64,000 nucleotides of DNA from Anadara kagoshimensis (taxonomy: Eukaryota > Mollusca > Bivalvia > Arcoida > Arcidae). Made by a program: the position numbers and the translations under genes. The stretch covers positions 14,006,745-14,070,744 of the forward strand of contig CM037869.1 of the NCBI GenBank assembly GCA_021292105.1, read 5' to 3'. Below the pieces are notes generated by a model that made no database searches, was not told the origin of the DNA, and worked only from the letters and a program-made list of their open reading frames with translations. This document shows, in pieces, positions 11,299 through 23,916 of this stretch; positions within the stretch are counted from its first letter, which is position 1, and every line of letters starts with the position of its first letter.

Positions 11299-14200
11299 GT
11301 TTGTCGTAATGCTGGAGGCAATCATTAATGCTACATAAGCACTGACCGACCCCATCGTATTGGTTATACCAAACACAACTCCACCAAAGTTAGGTGTTAT
11401 ATCCATAGCGTTGATTACAAAACCAGAAAATCGGAATTCTCGAAAACCCATACCAGTAATTAATACAACAACAGCTAGGATGGGTTGTGAACAGTCTATA
11501 TAACCTAGTGATAGTAACAGCACAGCCGGAACCACCATTGCTGTAATTGAATAAAAACATGTTTTAAAACATAGTACATACATAATACATAATGTATACC
11601 GACATTACATACACTCAAGATTTTTGTTCCAAACTTACAATTTGGAGTGAAACAATATAATCTTTTCTGAAATAATGTGTATAATAACATTTAACGATTG
11701 AACTGTCTAGGAATGGCGTTTTTAGTGCTATAACTGCCATTGCCGTGCAAAACAAACCGAGTGGTTAGTTTGCTTTGCACGGCGATAGCAGTTACAGCAC
11801 TATAAACGCCATTTCTAGACAGTTCAGTGGTTGTATTTTTGAAAATCTTATTTCGGTATTTTAATCCTAAAAAAATTAAAACACTGTCGAGTAGGACATG
11901 CATTTCAAATCGCTTGAACAGCCAATCAATGACGTCACGCATAAAGCCAAAAGGAAGAGATGAGTAACGTCACGTTAGCAATGGCATTTATACTCTTATA
12001 ACTGCCATCTGGTCTTAAACAAAGTTTAATACATTAAAACATCACAAATGTAAATATACTCCTATAACTGCCACCTGGTCTTAAACAAAGTTTAATACAT
12101 TAAAACATCACAAATGTAAATATATTCATTATAATAATAATAATAATAAATAAAATTTTAATCAGAACATGTTGGCTGATTGCTGATTCAGCAATGAACA
12201 GAACGACATTTAACTGGAAATCGCTAAGCACATACTAAGTATTATGGAATATTTCTCTACAGCGCAAAAGGTTATCGTTACGGGGATCTTATATGTTAAA
12301 TAATTTGTAATAATAGATAATTTTTCTCATATGACTTAATGAAAGTTCACCACTTTTGATATATAAAACATTTATTATGTAAATTAACTATACGTCATAT
12401 CAATAGTGATGTTTTGTGGTATTCGGGATGCGCATAGTACTTTCACGTAAATTCAAATAAGATAACCATTTTTACTTTAGCTCATTTGATTTTCTTTAAA
12501 GAAGTAATCAAAAACAAACATACTTATCCATGTCCGAATCACAATACAAAAGCAAAGTAAAACTTTTGAAGTGACAAGTTAGGTAAGACACGTGAACTTC
12601 ACCCAGGGAAGTGAGACCGGGTGCTCTGGAAGGGTAAACGCCTCCTGTTAAGCTAGCTACACACGCCACGTGTCTAATCAAAATTGTGTGAAAGGAACAT
12701 GTAACTATGAGACGTCAAATATATCCAGGGCAATCGTAGACACAGAGACATCAAATTTATCAACAATACTTTGATAAAAAATTCACAATCACATTGGCTT
12801 CGATAGGATAGTAGATCAATTTTAGGGAAACAAACATACCTGTTGTATTAAATAACTTTCTTGTATTGGTTCTGCTAAGAAATCGATTTATAACAAAATC
12901 TGATAATCTTCCACTGATCAGTATTGCTGCAGCATGTGGAAGTGATGATATAGCCGAGATAAAGCCATTCTGTAATGGAAGATAGTAATTAACAAATACA
13001 AACAATACCGTTCTGTGGCTTGTTAAACATCAAATCTCACAGAAATCTACGGGAAATATTTTTAAGCTCATAGGATCACAAATGATTTGATGAAACGAAA
13101 ACAAAAACATAAATTCAAGATGCATGTTTGTAGAAAAGATGAACGCTTTCATATTTTGTATTTGAGGAAAGAAACAAGGAAAATGCGAACAAAATCATAA
13201 AGTAAGAAAATGTTATGTTAATTACAAATAATCCCCATTTATTAGTGCTTCAAACATATCAACCTGTATTTCTACACACATTGAAAAGTTTTTGTATATA
13301 AAGGATATCTTATAAAAACATACAGACGGGCCAAACCCGGTAGTATGATTTTTCTTAATTATCCCGAGATAACAAATTTTTCGAGAGGGAATATCATAAC
13401 CTTTGTACTTTTATTTGTACCACTATTTAAACAGCATTGAATTTAAAAATTGTAATTTATTGGTTTAGTCTGTGTTTAATAACCGTTTATACCCCAGTTA
13501 TGTCCCTTGGAATTTTTACTCACAGATTTAGGTACTTTATTTATGAACGGATTATTATGAAACTTAATAAAAATAAGTTATTGTAAAAACTTGGGTGAGT
13601 TAAGGTAACAAACAGAACATTATACATTGTTATATATTATTATTGAATGTATGTCGATTTTGTCAATGCAGCAGCAATGTGTGGCGTACATAAAATAGAA
13701 TAAATGGACGCCTATGTCTGCTTTTGATTTAGTGAAATGGCATTATTATTATCGATAAAAGAAAAGAATTAATCATCAAACAAAAATGTACTTACATATT
13801 CAAAATCAAAATGAAATACATCATTTAAATATGTCGGAACATAGGTAGCCATCAAAATATGAGCCCAATCACTACAAACATTTGTCACCATTATTGCATA
13901 CAGCGGAAGTGACGTTGATAAGGACCGCCAAGGTATATCATTCTTGATTTTCTGAAACAGAAAGTAAATAGCAATAAAAAAACAAACATACTAATCCATA
14001 TCCAAATCTAAACCCAGAAGCAAAGTTAAACCTTTGAACTAACAAATCAGGTTCAACACGTGAACCTCCGCCATTGAAGTCAGGACGGATGCTCGAGAAG
14101 GGTGGGTAACTCCTATTTAGTTAGATGCTAGTAGCCTCCCCTTCCACGTATGTAATTAAAATTACGTGAAAAGGAACATTAAGCTATGGGGCGACCTATA

Positions 14201-17200
14201 GTAAATTTGGAATCTTTGGCTTCAACTGAATTTTGGTGTATTTTCTCTCTAATCAGTTTTTAATCTTTCATAACATTTTGGAGACTGAAACGATAGAAAC
14301 AAACCATATGATAGACGAGAAAAATTTGTCAAAAAAATTACATTGCCTCAATGTTATATAATCGTCTCTCGACCTCAAACCAATAAGAAAAAAATTAACC
14401 GAAAAACTGTATCAAAAATACATACTAATCCATGTCATCCAAAGCACACTCTACAGCAAGGTAAAAACTTTGAAACTAACAAATTAGGTTTAACATGTGA
14501 ACGTCCGCCAGGGAAGTGAGAACAGGTACTCCGGAAGGGTAAAAACCTACTGTTTGGCTAGCTACATGGTTCCAGTAAATTATTTTAAAAATACCCAGCT
14601 AGCAACAACATCATTCCCATTATCAATAGATTATATTCATTTTTATGGTCTTATACTTATAGTTTACCTCGGTATTTCTGTTCTCGTTTTCTTGTGTTAT
14701 ATTCTTTGTTTTGTTTATGTACTCCTTTTCCTGCTTTGATATCCACTTTGACTGTGCAGGTGTATCAGTCACGAAGACAAACCAACACAAACACCAGAGT
14801 AGAGTCGAACCACCTACATTTAGAGAATATGATAAATTTTTGCAACTAAAGCACATTTATATTTATCAAGGAACATGTTATTTAGACTTTCCGATTCAAT
14901 TCCATGCCATGACCTACTTAGTAGATTGTTGTGTTTTATGTTTTGTGTTTTAAACAAAATCTTTTAAATAAAAAATACACCGATGAATGTCCAAATTACA
15001 ATCTCAAAGCAAAGTAAAAATCAAAAACAAACATACTTATCCATGTCCCAATCACAATCCAGAAGCAAAGTAAAAACTTTGGAACTGGCAAGTCAGGTTA
15101 GACACGCGAACATCCACCAGGGAAGCGAGGCCGGGTGCTCCGGAAGGGTAAGCGCCTGCGTAGCTAGCTACACTTTGAAACTGACAAAATTTATTAAGTT
15201 ATACATATAAACTTTGACGAAGGAGGTGGCGCCGGGTACATATATTTGAAAACCCATGAGCGACAAATATGGATACACATTATAAGATATGTATATTTTT
15301 AACTACCCACCTGTAACATAGACTATATATGACCAACCGTTAACTTCAATGATCAGTGAACTTTTTGGAAGAAATAGCTTGGTTTGGGCCTTAAAAGCTT
15401 TAAACTTTGTTTAAATAAAAAAATATCAATTGCAATACAAATTTTAATTATTTCTTTTTCTAGTAGTACCTTTAAAATAAAGCAAATGCTAATACGATGC
15501 AAAATTCAAATAGTAATATATTAGCAATCTCCTACAGTTTTAGAAATGAACAAATGCAAAAGTAATATATTGTTCTGTTGGCGCTACCTGTGTATAAGGT
15601 TTATAGGCTTAAATAGCACCGTTTCGTCTTTAGAAAATATCAATAATTACGAAAGAACGTTCTGACAAGGGATTGTCAAATCAAGGGTGAAATTTATTAA
15701 TACATAATACGTAAAGATATTTTTCTTACTACCCACCTGTAATATAGAATATATATGACCAACCATTAACCCTTATATGATCACACATAAGTCCAGATAT
15801 GAAATAAGTTCCAATTGTCCCAAATTCAGATCCTGCAATTAAAAGTAATCACGTGTACAAATCAAAAATGTAAGTATTCCTTAAACTCTTCTATTATACA
15901 AGGATATCGCAAAGTCAGTAGGCAATAATTGTGTATTATTGTCAGAATTATACTATTGTTTAAATTTGCTGCTACTTAAAATTTGAAAATCCCCAAAAAT
16001 TAAGGTATACTCCATCATGGAAAGTATTTCCTTGGCTGATTTTAGTATGATATATTTTTGTCCTTTAGGTTTCTTTTCAACATCTTGGAAAAAAAGTTTT
16101 GGTTTCATAGTTTTGGTCCAAGCACTACTGCGGAATTTTATTCAGAAACGGTCGTCTAGTGCTGTTAAATGTAAAGTGGTATATTATGCAATAGATCACT
16201 TTTTAAGATAGGTCGGCAAGTTTAGTCAAATAAAATTAAAAATATTTGTCCAATATCAGCAATATCAAGAGTTTTATAATCCGTGGTGCCAATATGGCGT
16301 CTTGTCTATTACCATTACTGTTTGTGTTTGTGTCGTCATGTACAATGTTGCCAAGTATGTGTTTATAGTTTAAAACAAACATAGCAACCCAACATGTTCA
16401 ATCATAATCCTAAATTGTAAATATAAACATTAAACTGCAAAGTTTTCACTTTGTTTTGTGATTTTGGTTTGGACATGGGTCAGTATGTTTGTTTTTGATT
16501 GGAATGTTTACATTTTTTATTAAGATGCTTACAATGACTACGTCATTTAAAAAAACATCTACCAAATTCAATGTAATGTAAAATAAAACAATGGTTACTT
16601 TTAAGATCCGTGTGTCTGTAAGATCCGTATATACAATGATTAATTCTATTTTTTTAAAAACATAAAAAATTTGTCAACAGTTGAAGTTTTACATTCAGCG
16701 GTTGCGTATTTTATTTTTTTATGTATTTGTGTCGCCATGTTTTGTTATCTTTCAGCTAGCGGCTATAAATATAGACGAACAATATTGACCTGTCCGCTTG
16801 ACCTTACGTATAGGGAATACAAGTATTAATGTTACATATCACAGTACCCGGGCATTGTATATACAGTAACTGCGAATCTAAACACTACCCATGTACTTGG
16901 TGGGACCTACTATATGAAGATTTCCAATGTAAGGTCAAGCGGACATGTCAATGTTGTTTTCCTATACCAATGTAACATATAAAACCTACCGACAAAGCAA
17001 ATTGATGAAAGCCTTGTCCTTTCATTTGTAGGTGCCCATCGACCAAACACGTACTGGCAACAAATGACAACACCCGCCTGGAAAAATGTGAAATTTAAGT
17101 TATTAACATAGCCTTGTCCTTTCATTTGTAGGTGCCCATCGGCCAAAAACGCACTGGCAACAAATGACAACACCCGTTAAGTTATTAACTTAAAGAATGT

Positions 17201-20200
17201 TTTATTAATCGCTTGTCATGTACATCTTATTATTCTATAATCTACAATATATATGTATAACATTTTGTTTGATATCTGTTTTTAATCGGTAAACTTTTTC
17301 AAAAGAAAATCATGTAATCATGTGAATTCATGTTATTTTTATACAAATATAAAATATAATTTCAACTTAAATAAACACTTCATTTACATCGGTGAGCTGG
17401 AGCCATGCTTTTTGTTGTTCTTCTTAATGTCTTTATTTGGTATTTAAATTCCTTCTCTCGGTCTAAGGAATTATTGATTGCAAAATAGATACTGTAACCA
17501 ACAACTTTTGTTGTGAAAGTTGAACAGAAATAAATTCTTTCTAAACGGAAGATTGACTATTTTTCTTAACCAAATTTTGAATAAATGTCGGTCCATCTTG
17601 AAACGGCCTTGAAAATCAGAATGCCAACTATGATTTTAAATACTATATATATTGGCAAGTATTTGTGCAAATTTTATACTTAATCCACATTTGAAATATT
17701 TTGGTGAAAAATCTATTTTATCCGCTCCACTATAAACTGAAAACATTTCCTAACCAAGCCCGTACAAATTGCATATCTGTTTCAACGGATTTTTATGTAG
17801 ACCGTAGCTGCTTTTAAATTAAAAGTTTTTCTCTGAAAATTGTTTTGTTTTGATATGATTCACTGTCACGTTAAAGTATTTTAACCTTTCTATAGATGTT
17901 CTGTCTCTTAACAATCCTAAATTTGGAGACTATGTGAATGTCATCTATCATGGCGAGCTTGAAATAAAAGACACGACTGATTTCTCAACTTCTGTTTTAT
18001 ATTTAGACTTATACTAAATTATGACGCCCAGGAATGGCTACATTTTAAACATTATGGCAACTGTGATGAATTCAATTTTTTCTATTGTCAACATTCAACA
18101 TTCCTTTTTCATGCAGCATATACCTGCTTCTGCTCATGGTGCATTTGTTTCCCAATTAATAAGCTATGGTAGAGCTTGTTACCACTACTGGGACTTGGTT
18201 CAACGAAGCGAACTGCTTGCAAATAAATTGTTGACCCAGGGATATTGCAAGCTAATCAAGGTCCTCAAAAAGTTTTATGGCCGTCATCACAATATTGTTG
18301 ATAAGATTGATGTCTCTGTGTCCAGGATTGCTCTGAATACATTTGACGTCCCATAGTTCCATGTTCCTTTCACATAATTTGATTACACACGTGACGGGTG
18401 TAGCTAGCTAAACAGGAAGTACTTACCCTTCCGGATCGGAACACCCAGCTTCACTTCCTTGGTGGAAGTTCACGTGTCTAACCTAACTTGTCAGTTGCAA
18501 AGTTTTTACTTTGCTCCACGATTGTGATTCGTACATGGATTATGTTTGTTTATGATTTCTACAGATAGATTTTCAAGACAATTATAACCAAGTATCAACC
18601 CTCACTTGTCTGACACCATGATTGGAACGTATTGCTCTGTGAAACTAGTACAAGACATCAATTCTATGATACGAATTACCGTCAACATTCCAATGAGGCC
18701 CCTTATAACAACTACGAGTATGAAGCTATAGTTAGCTGCTACTGGGATGAGGATAGTCACAACTGCTGCCAATACCGTAGCCACTCCAAACACTCGACGA
18801 GCTCCGTACTTGGTAATCAACACGCTCGTAGGAGTTTGTGCAATTCCATAGGGAAGATAAAATATACTCAAAATATGACCCTGCATCATCCGGTCCCAAA
18901 CGAATGACCCGTCCTGAAAATGATATTAAACTGATAATGGAATTATATCATACATTTAATAAATCACGCGGTACTGATATGCCTATGAGCATGGGCATAG
19001 AAAAGCCGATATGTAAACGTTGAAGTTACCTTTGAAGATGTCTAACATAGTGAACAGCTGTAGAAGCTGGCGATTAAGTAGTATTGTGTGAACTAAACAT
19101 ATAAGAAATATACAGCTTGACCTTTAATTGGTTTGCTCAGATATTTCACAAAAGATTGCCTCTTTCTGGCCTGTTGATACACGTATATGTTCGTGTTTAA
19201 CTATTGAACATATACAAAAGAAAACGGATTTTGTATGTCTGAAATACCTGAATTTCTACCAGGGAAGTGAGACCATGGTCAACACCTTCTGTTTAGGTTA
19301 TCAGAATCAGCGTACGGTAAACAACGCAAGACCATGAAGTCCATTAAATTACATCCACACAGTAACAGAACTGTGTATCTTCATTTGTCGCATCTACTTT
19401 AACTTCAATTTGAATATTGCCATTTGATTATCAAATTACTTAAAACTTAAATTATCAATTCATTTTTAAAAAATAAACACTAAAAAGTGTCTACGATAAA
19501 AGAAGTAAAATAATATTTTCTAAAATATAAACAAACATTTTAGTCTAGTCATTCTACAGTTTGACCTCAAACTAATTGCAACAGAATATATTTTGTTACT
19601 AATATGCTCTCAAATACATGAAATGATTATAGCAAAAAGTCTATCAAAATTTGATAAGGGGAAAACAGTTTTGGAGGAGTTTTAATTTCTTATGGGGAGG
19701 TTTCTATAGACAAGTGAGATAACTCTTGTAAAACAGGTGTAATTCTAGTCCCATTATCATATGTTTTTTTTGCTATTTGAACAAATGTAAAGCAAAGACC
19801 CTGGAATTAATCAATCATAATTGTTTTCATATATACATTTAACACTTCTGAGCTCATTTAAAGTTATATCATCAGCCCATTTTAATTCGGTTGCATTTTA
19901 TTTTTAGTCTGTCACAATTTAATGTTTCTATCAATGAGGAACTAATGACAAAATACTCAGAGTAATGAAGTAGAAGTATAGAAAAGTTGTGTTTTTTAAA
20001 CTGAGATATACTTATTTTATCATTTTTGTGCATAATAAAATATATCGGAGGTTAATAAATATTTTTTCATCTCCTCAACATGCCCTTATTCAGCGTTTTG
20101 CATAAAGCTTTCAACAAAATAATTTCATTCTTTTAATTTCATTTAAATATTTCATTCTAAATTGTCTTAAATGATTTATTTTAAGTCTATATTTAAATTT

Positions 20201-20696
20201 TTCTATCTGATTTCTAGGCTTCATATAGTAGCAGAGAATACTTGGAGTTTTTTGAAAATTTCTGTGTAAAATTTAGAATCAAAATACAGAGTTATCTCTC
20301 TTTTTTATAGACAATGCTATTGGTAACAATAATGAATAAAAACAACATTCCTGAAAACAATCACATAAAAATATTTTCTGTTGCAATTACTTTGAGGTTT
20401 GACCCTATTTTTTCATAGATTGACTTGACTATATGGTGATGCAGTATAAAAAATATTTTGACGTGGTGAAACGAACAGCAAATTTACCTTGTACTCAAAT
20501 TCAACTAAATTTGTAGTTGTTAAACCACAGTTTGACGAGTTGTCGGTGTGTTCATCCGTATGTATGTTTAGTGCGGTATAATTGACCATACAAACTATTG
20601 CCATATTAACGTTGACCCTTAAGGAAAATGCACAATATAATCCAAACGACAATAAAACTGCCATACCAAATCTGGTCGATATCCAAAATGGAGCAG
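11299..20696 (-). CDS. SLC17-family MFS anion transporter, copy A (terminal exon missing)
   Basis: SLC17 proteins (sialin, vesicular glutamate and Na-phosphate transporters) are 12-helix major-facilitator carriers of organic or inorganic anions in plasma or lysosomal/vesicular membranes. Eight exons with AG/GT borders, minus strand: 20488-20696, 18680-18913, 16990-17077, 15737-15832, 14668-14813, 13796-13951, 12840-12969, 11299-11540. They join in frame to about 433 residues with no stop. Diagnostic stretches are LRVNVNMAIVCMVNY (helix 1), MQGHILSIFYLPYGIAQTP, RGLIGMLT, RWAPTNERTRLSSI, IPWRSLSTSLPLYAIMV and the PNFGGVVFGITNTMGS signature. Sequons NYT and NSS lie in loop 1. An upstream exon with the start codon was not found. 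The last exon, present in copy B, is not seen; reading into the intron adds only 16 residues. It may therefore be a pseudogene or use another 3' exon. Substrate cannot be deduced. Confidence 0.78.
11697..11826. repeat. 130-bp near-perfect palindrome
   Basis: Two arms of about 60 bp, ttgaactgtctaggaatggc... and its inverted partner ending ...tctagacagttcag, meet at a few unpaired bases around 11761-11765. It sits in intron 7 of copy A. The word ggcgtttatagtgctgtaac in the arms recurs in weakened form at 11975-12010 and near 22105, so this may be a foldback element. Confidence 0.9.
11987..12124. repeat. Tandem duplication, ~63-bp unit x2
   Basis: Two adjacent copies of a unit containing ataactgccatctggtctt and acattaaaacatcacaaatg, followed by an (AAT)n run at 12130-12155. 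It lies in intron 7 of copy A. Confidence 0.9.
12507..12775 (-). mobile_element. Penelope-like family fragment (in A intron 7)
   Basis: Reverse complement of the family 3' portion: atcaaaaacaaacatactta at the left edge through the ccagggcaatcgtagacac block. It has the same orientation as gene A. A copy also occupies intron 7 of copies B and C, so this insertion may be ancestral to all three. Confidence 0.85.
13972..14200 (-). mobile_element. Penelope-like family fragment (in A intron 5)
   Basis: Diverged 3' portion of the family, same orientation as gene A, starting 21 bp beyond the exon-6 acceptor side. It retains aacaaacatactaatccat, a gtgaacctccgcca variant and the tagttagatgctag region. 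Confidence 0.75.
14412..14575 (-). mobile_element. Penelope-like family fragment (in A intron 5)
   Basis: Second copy in the same intron and orientation. It is short, ending near ggctagctacatgg. Confidence 0.75.
14965..15235 (-). mobile_element. Penelope-like family fragments, nested (in A intron 4)
   Basis: Two family 3' ends are stacked: a short start aatacaccgatgaatgtcc is interrupted at about 15007 by a fuller copy starting atcaaaaacaaacatactt, and remnants of the outer copy reappear after 15170. This indicates one copy inserted into another. Confidence 0.75.
15303..15345 (-). pseudogene. Partial duplicate of copy A exon 4
   Basis: About 43 bp repeats the 3' end of exon 4 with its donor (acccacctgtaacatagact on the plus strand). 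It lies about 390 bp downstream of the real exon in intron 4. It is too short to encode a helix alone. Confidence 0.85.
15905..16215. mobile_element. Half of a foldback/MITE element
   Basis: Matches the left arm of the palindromic element at 30690-31200 (landmarks aaatttgctgctacttaaaa, agtatttccttggctgattt, ttttggtccaagcactactg). The other arm is absent. It lies in intron 3 of copy A. Confidence 0.75.
16372..16502. mobile_element. Penelope-like fragments in inverted tail-to-tail order
   Basis: An antisense stub (aacaaacatagcaacccaac) is followed within about 25 bp by a sense 3' end (aaagttttcactttg through agtatgtttgtttttgatt). Adjacent inverted stubs of the same element fit the rearranged insertions known for Penelope-like elements. 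Confidence 0.7.
17111..17177 (-). pseudogene. Partial duplicate of copy A exon 3
   Basis: About 67 bp repeats the exon-3 sequence encoding the RWAPTNER region (caaatgacaacacccg border on the plus strand). It lies immediately upstream of the true exon in intron 2. It lacks the exon's 3' end and donor. Confidence 0.85.
17885..18563 (+). mobile_element. Penelope-like RT C-terminal fragment (in A intron 2)
   Basis: One of the longer family copies. It translates DVLSLNNPKFGDYVNVIYH and ELEIKDTTDFSTSVLYLDLY, then a frame change, then HIPASAHGAFVSQLISYGRA, LLTQGYCKLIKVLKKFYGRH and a stop at about 18355. These match the C-terminal part of a bivalve RT family that in intact members carries FRYIDDV followed by SxSYLDL. 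The 3' untranslated part carries tagctagctaaacagg, cttcacttccttggtggaag and the terminal tatgtttgttt. It is antisense to gene A. Confidence 0.85.
19235..19300 (-). mobile_element. Tiny Penelope-like fragment
   Basis: Only the ctaccagggaagtgagacca region of the family is recognisable. It lies in intron 1 of copy A. Confidence 0.5.
19557..20406. mobile_element. Nonautonomous DNA transposon with ~35-bp TIRs
   Basis: The left end (ttgacctcaaactaattgca) and the right end, read in reverse complement (aacctcaaagtaattgcaac), are similar inverted repeats over about 35 bp. A second internal pair (atagacaagtgagataactc near 19710; gttatctctcttttttatag near 20290) is also inverted. The interior of about 780 bp is A/T-rich and noncoding. 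It lies in intron 1 of copy A. Exact ends and target duplication are not certain, so the superfamily is unassigned. Confidence 0.7.
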
Positions 20697-20902
20697 CTAT
20701 AAAGGAAACAAAAGAAAAACACTCCTTATATGGAAATTATTGAATGATTTATTCATGCGATTATCTATAACTTAACTTTGTTAACATATGGAAAATATGG
20801 GTAATGACGGATGTTAATAAAGGAAATAAAACAAAACAAATCACTATCTTGTAATTATTGTAAAAAAAACCGGTCAAAATATAAGTAGGTAGTTTTGAAC
20901 AT

Positions 20903-21108
20903 GAATTGACGTATCGCCGGCCACGCCTTTCATGTTCCGACACTGGCCGCTATTACGGTACAAAAGCAACGTCACGACAAACTCATGACGTACTAGTGTT
21001 AATGACATCATTGAATGACACGATTCAGGTCGAGTTTTCATTCTTTTTGTGTGTACTTCAACCATGCGGGTCATTCTGTCGGAACATGGTGCGTGGCTGG
21101 CGATCCGT
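20903..21108. repeat. ~205-bp foldback repeat upstream of copy A
   Basis: Arms around 20905-20945 (cgccggccacgcctttcatg) and 21063-21108 (reverse complement cgccagccacgcaccatgtt) are inverted, with about 40 bp of similarity each. The CG content is higher than in the surroundings. It lies about 200 bp upstream of the first coding exon seen for copy A, so it could also be a 5' regulatory or untranslated segment. Confidence 0.7.
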
Positions 21109-21464
21109 CAATTATATTATTTCAAGCATTATTCGGTCAGAAAAACATACCGAACATTAAAAAATACACATTAGCAAAGAGGTTTTGATATGTGTTGTTT
21201 GGCAATATAATTTTCCAACAAAATTGGTATACAATGAGTAAAACTGTGCTTACTTGTTTGGTGATTTGTTTTTTTTCGAAGAAAACATCATTTATGCAAG
21301 ACATTGTTAAAATTAAAGATACTGTTCAATCATTCAACACCACATACAAATATGAATATGACGTTCTATTTCTTAATAATTCTTACTTAATTTGTTAACT
21401 TTGTGAATGCCATACATCTTTCACAAATGCCTTTATTTTTTTTAATTTTCATCTTTTTTTTGTC

Positions 21465-21885
21465 TATGCAGCCATATGTCAACTTCTTCTGCTTATGATT
21501 TATTTGTTTGACACTTATGGTTTTGTGTCACAGTTAATACGCTATGGTATAGCATTTCCCACTATGAGCTTCATACAACGAAGTAAGCTGCTTACAAATA
21601 TATCTTAAATAACCAGGCGTATAAAACATTAACGAACTTCTAAAAAGGTTTTATGGCGGTTATAACAATAGTAATGGTAAATATGAAGTCTCTGTATCGA
21701 TTCTGGACATATATGACATCCCATAGCTCCATATGCTCTTTATTCTGAATTTTGATTGAAACTGACGAAACAATCAAAAACAAACATACTAATCTATGTC
21801 CGAATCACAATCCAGAAGCAAAGTAAAAACTTTGGAATTGACAAGTCAGGTTAGTGAGACCGGGTGCAAGTTAGACGGAACACTA
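21465..21885. mobile_element. Penelope-like sense and antisense fragments, adjacent
   Basis: A sense fragment (cagttaatacgctatggtat, ...aggttttatggcggttataa..., to about 21768) abuts an antisense 3' end (caatcaaaaacaaacatact at 21771 to about 21885). This tail-facing inverted pair resembles the one at 16372-16502. Confidence 0.75.
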
Positions 21886-21900
21886 CCTTCCTCCCCTTAT

Positions 21901-22110
21901 GGGACATGACTTGTTTTGCTAGTTTTCATTTTTTTTACTTTGTTTATGTGATTTGAATATTGACAGATTGTATGTCAAACACATATAATTTGGAACGTGA
22001 TATACAAATATATATATGCTGGTGTAGCTTGTTATTTTCACGCCTCTTAAATTATCTTTATCCTGTGATGTTACAAATATTTGCAAATTAAGTAAATATT
22101 GAATGCTACT
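21901..22110. other. No gene seen
   Basis: A/T-rich sequence with no support for coding. The last 50 bp (attaagtaaatattgaatgct, ctataaacgccat) resemble blocks at 52500-52620 and 53030-53170. Confidence 0.4.
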
Positions 22111-22123
22111 GTGACTATAAACG

Positions 22124-22288
22124 CCATCACGCTTCAGGTACGGTGTATTTAGCTCAATCTCTATCAACCACTTTACCCATCACGCTTCAGTACAGTGCAT
22201 TTAGTTAAATATCTATTAACCACTTTACCCATCACGCTTCATGTACAGTGCATTTAGTTTAATCATTATCAACAACTTTACCAATCAC
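22124..22288. repeat. ~53-bp tandem repeat x3
   Basis: Three diverged units, each beginning near atcacgcttca and containing gtacagtgcatttagtt and caaccactttaccc. Confidence 0.9.
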
Positions 22289-22299
22289 CCAAAAAAAAT

Positions 22300-23300
22300 T
22301 ATAATAAAAATTAAATGCAAAATAATAATGTTAATAATAATAATAAAAGATATTTGCATTGATACCATATACATGATGGTCGTAGATTCGTTGTTTAAAA
22401 ATTAAACCTCGTTGATAACTTTAAAATTTGCTGAAATATGGAACATCGTTTTTTAACATTTTGACAGTGTTTTTATACAACGGATGGTGATGGTGATGAC
22501 GCTATTATCATGAACGAAGCTACATTCAATTTTATGTACAAAGAAATAATGAAATTTCTTCATCTGCTCAATTTCTGTTTAAAAATAAATACACAAATAT
22601 TTTGTTGTTAATGCAAAAACATATTGTATGGCTTTCGATCCGTCCGTGCATTAGTCTTAAGAACGCTACTAATTCAATTGTTTGTATAAATGCTACATTT
22701 GTTATTTCTATACAAAGTCTTATTTTTCATCTGGACCCTGTGCATGTCAAGAACCTGTTAAATTTTTCTGATCGGTAATTCACTATTTCCGACTTTATTT
22801 GTATTGAAATAAGTTGTTAAGTGTGTTTGATATTATCTGTTATAAAAATAATTAAATATTTACAAATTAAGCTATTGTGAAAAAATAAATTGTATTTAAC
22901 AAATTAATAGATAGAAATAAAAAATAAAAATGTGTACACAAAAACATCACCTTGATCAATCTTCTGTTTATCTTTGGTATCCATTGCTTGTCAAGATGTT
23001 TGTGTGCAAAAAGACCTTTCTTACAACTCCGGTATTAAATGTATTCCATTTACATTCAATGGGCCTTAACGTGACTGAACTTAGTCGTCAACTCATACTT
23101 TAACCTTGTGTCGAAACTAGTACTATGTTTTAGGTGTGATACTTGTATAAATTAAAGGTAATATTTTACTGTTTTTTTATTTCCAAAGAAAATGTTAGTT
23201 AATAATAATAATCTGATGTTATAAAGATTTTATTTACTAGTATACTTAAAAAGCTTTGTAATTGAAGGAATACACAAACTTCTATTTTGTTAGACTACAT
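22300..23300. other. No gene seen
   Basis: A/T-rich intergenic sequence with short (AAT)n near 22325-22346 and a tggtgatggtgatgacg stretch near 22485. No reading frame, repeat family or RNA gene could be supported. Confidence 0.5.
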
Positions 23301-23364
23301 TTGGTAACTGGTACCCGCTGGTTCTATTGACATCTTTGTAACTTTTTCATCATTCTTGGTAACG

Positions 23365-23465
23365 TTACGTCATTTTTTGTTCCAAATTACGTCATATTTT
23401 GGTTTAGTGGTTCTTCCGGTTCGGGTTTGATATATAAACCAACCGATTTTTGGAACCAGTAGAGT
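23365..23465 (+). promoter_or_regulatory. Promoter-like cluster: two CRE-like sites and a TATA box
   Basis: TTACGTCA occurs twice, at 23365-23372 and 23387-23394 (CRE/ATF-type half sites). TATATAAA follows at 23431-23438, with aaccagtagagttg about 28 bp downstream where initiation would be expected. No downstream coding exon could be recognised up to 23.9 kb. This is motif reading only. Confidence 0.35.
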
Positions 23466-23916
23466 TGTTAATCGTCTGGCACCGGAATCGGCTGTATTTA
23501 TAATAGCTATTTATATATCTAAAATACAAAACATAATATTTATTAAATTCTTTGTCTAAACGTTTATTATAGTTTCCATATAATAAACGGATCCACTTAG
23601 CCAGGTCATATACTTGTTGCCAGCTATAGCCATTTCCATTCTGTGACGATTCCAGTCACATTTGATTACCAAACCTGTACATATACGATAAACGCTTTTC
23701 TTATCTTTTATTAGACATTTCTAACCTTTGGTCGGAGTAGGACTCGGAGTTAGAGATGTACTTCAAAGGGGGTCATCTCAAAATTATTATTGTCTTTAGA
23801 ACATTTCACGCATATGGAAAACGTTTCGATTCATTTGGTAAATGGCAAACTAATGCGACGTATTCTATGTCACAGAACATTAACATGTAACCTTAAAATA
23901 CTATATATGTAACAGA

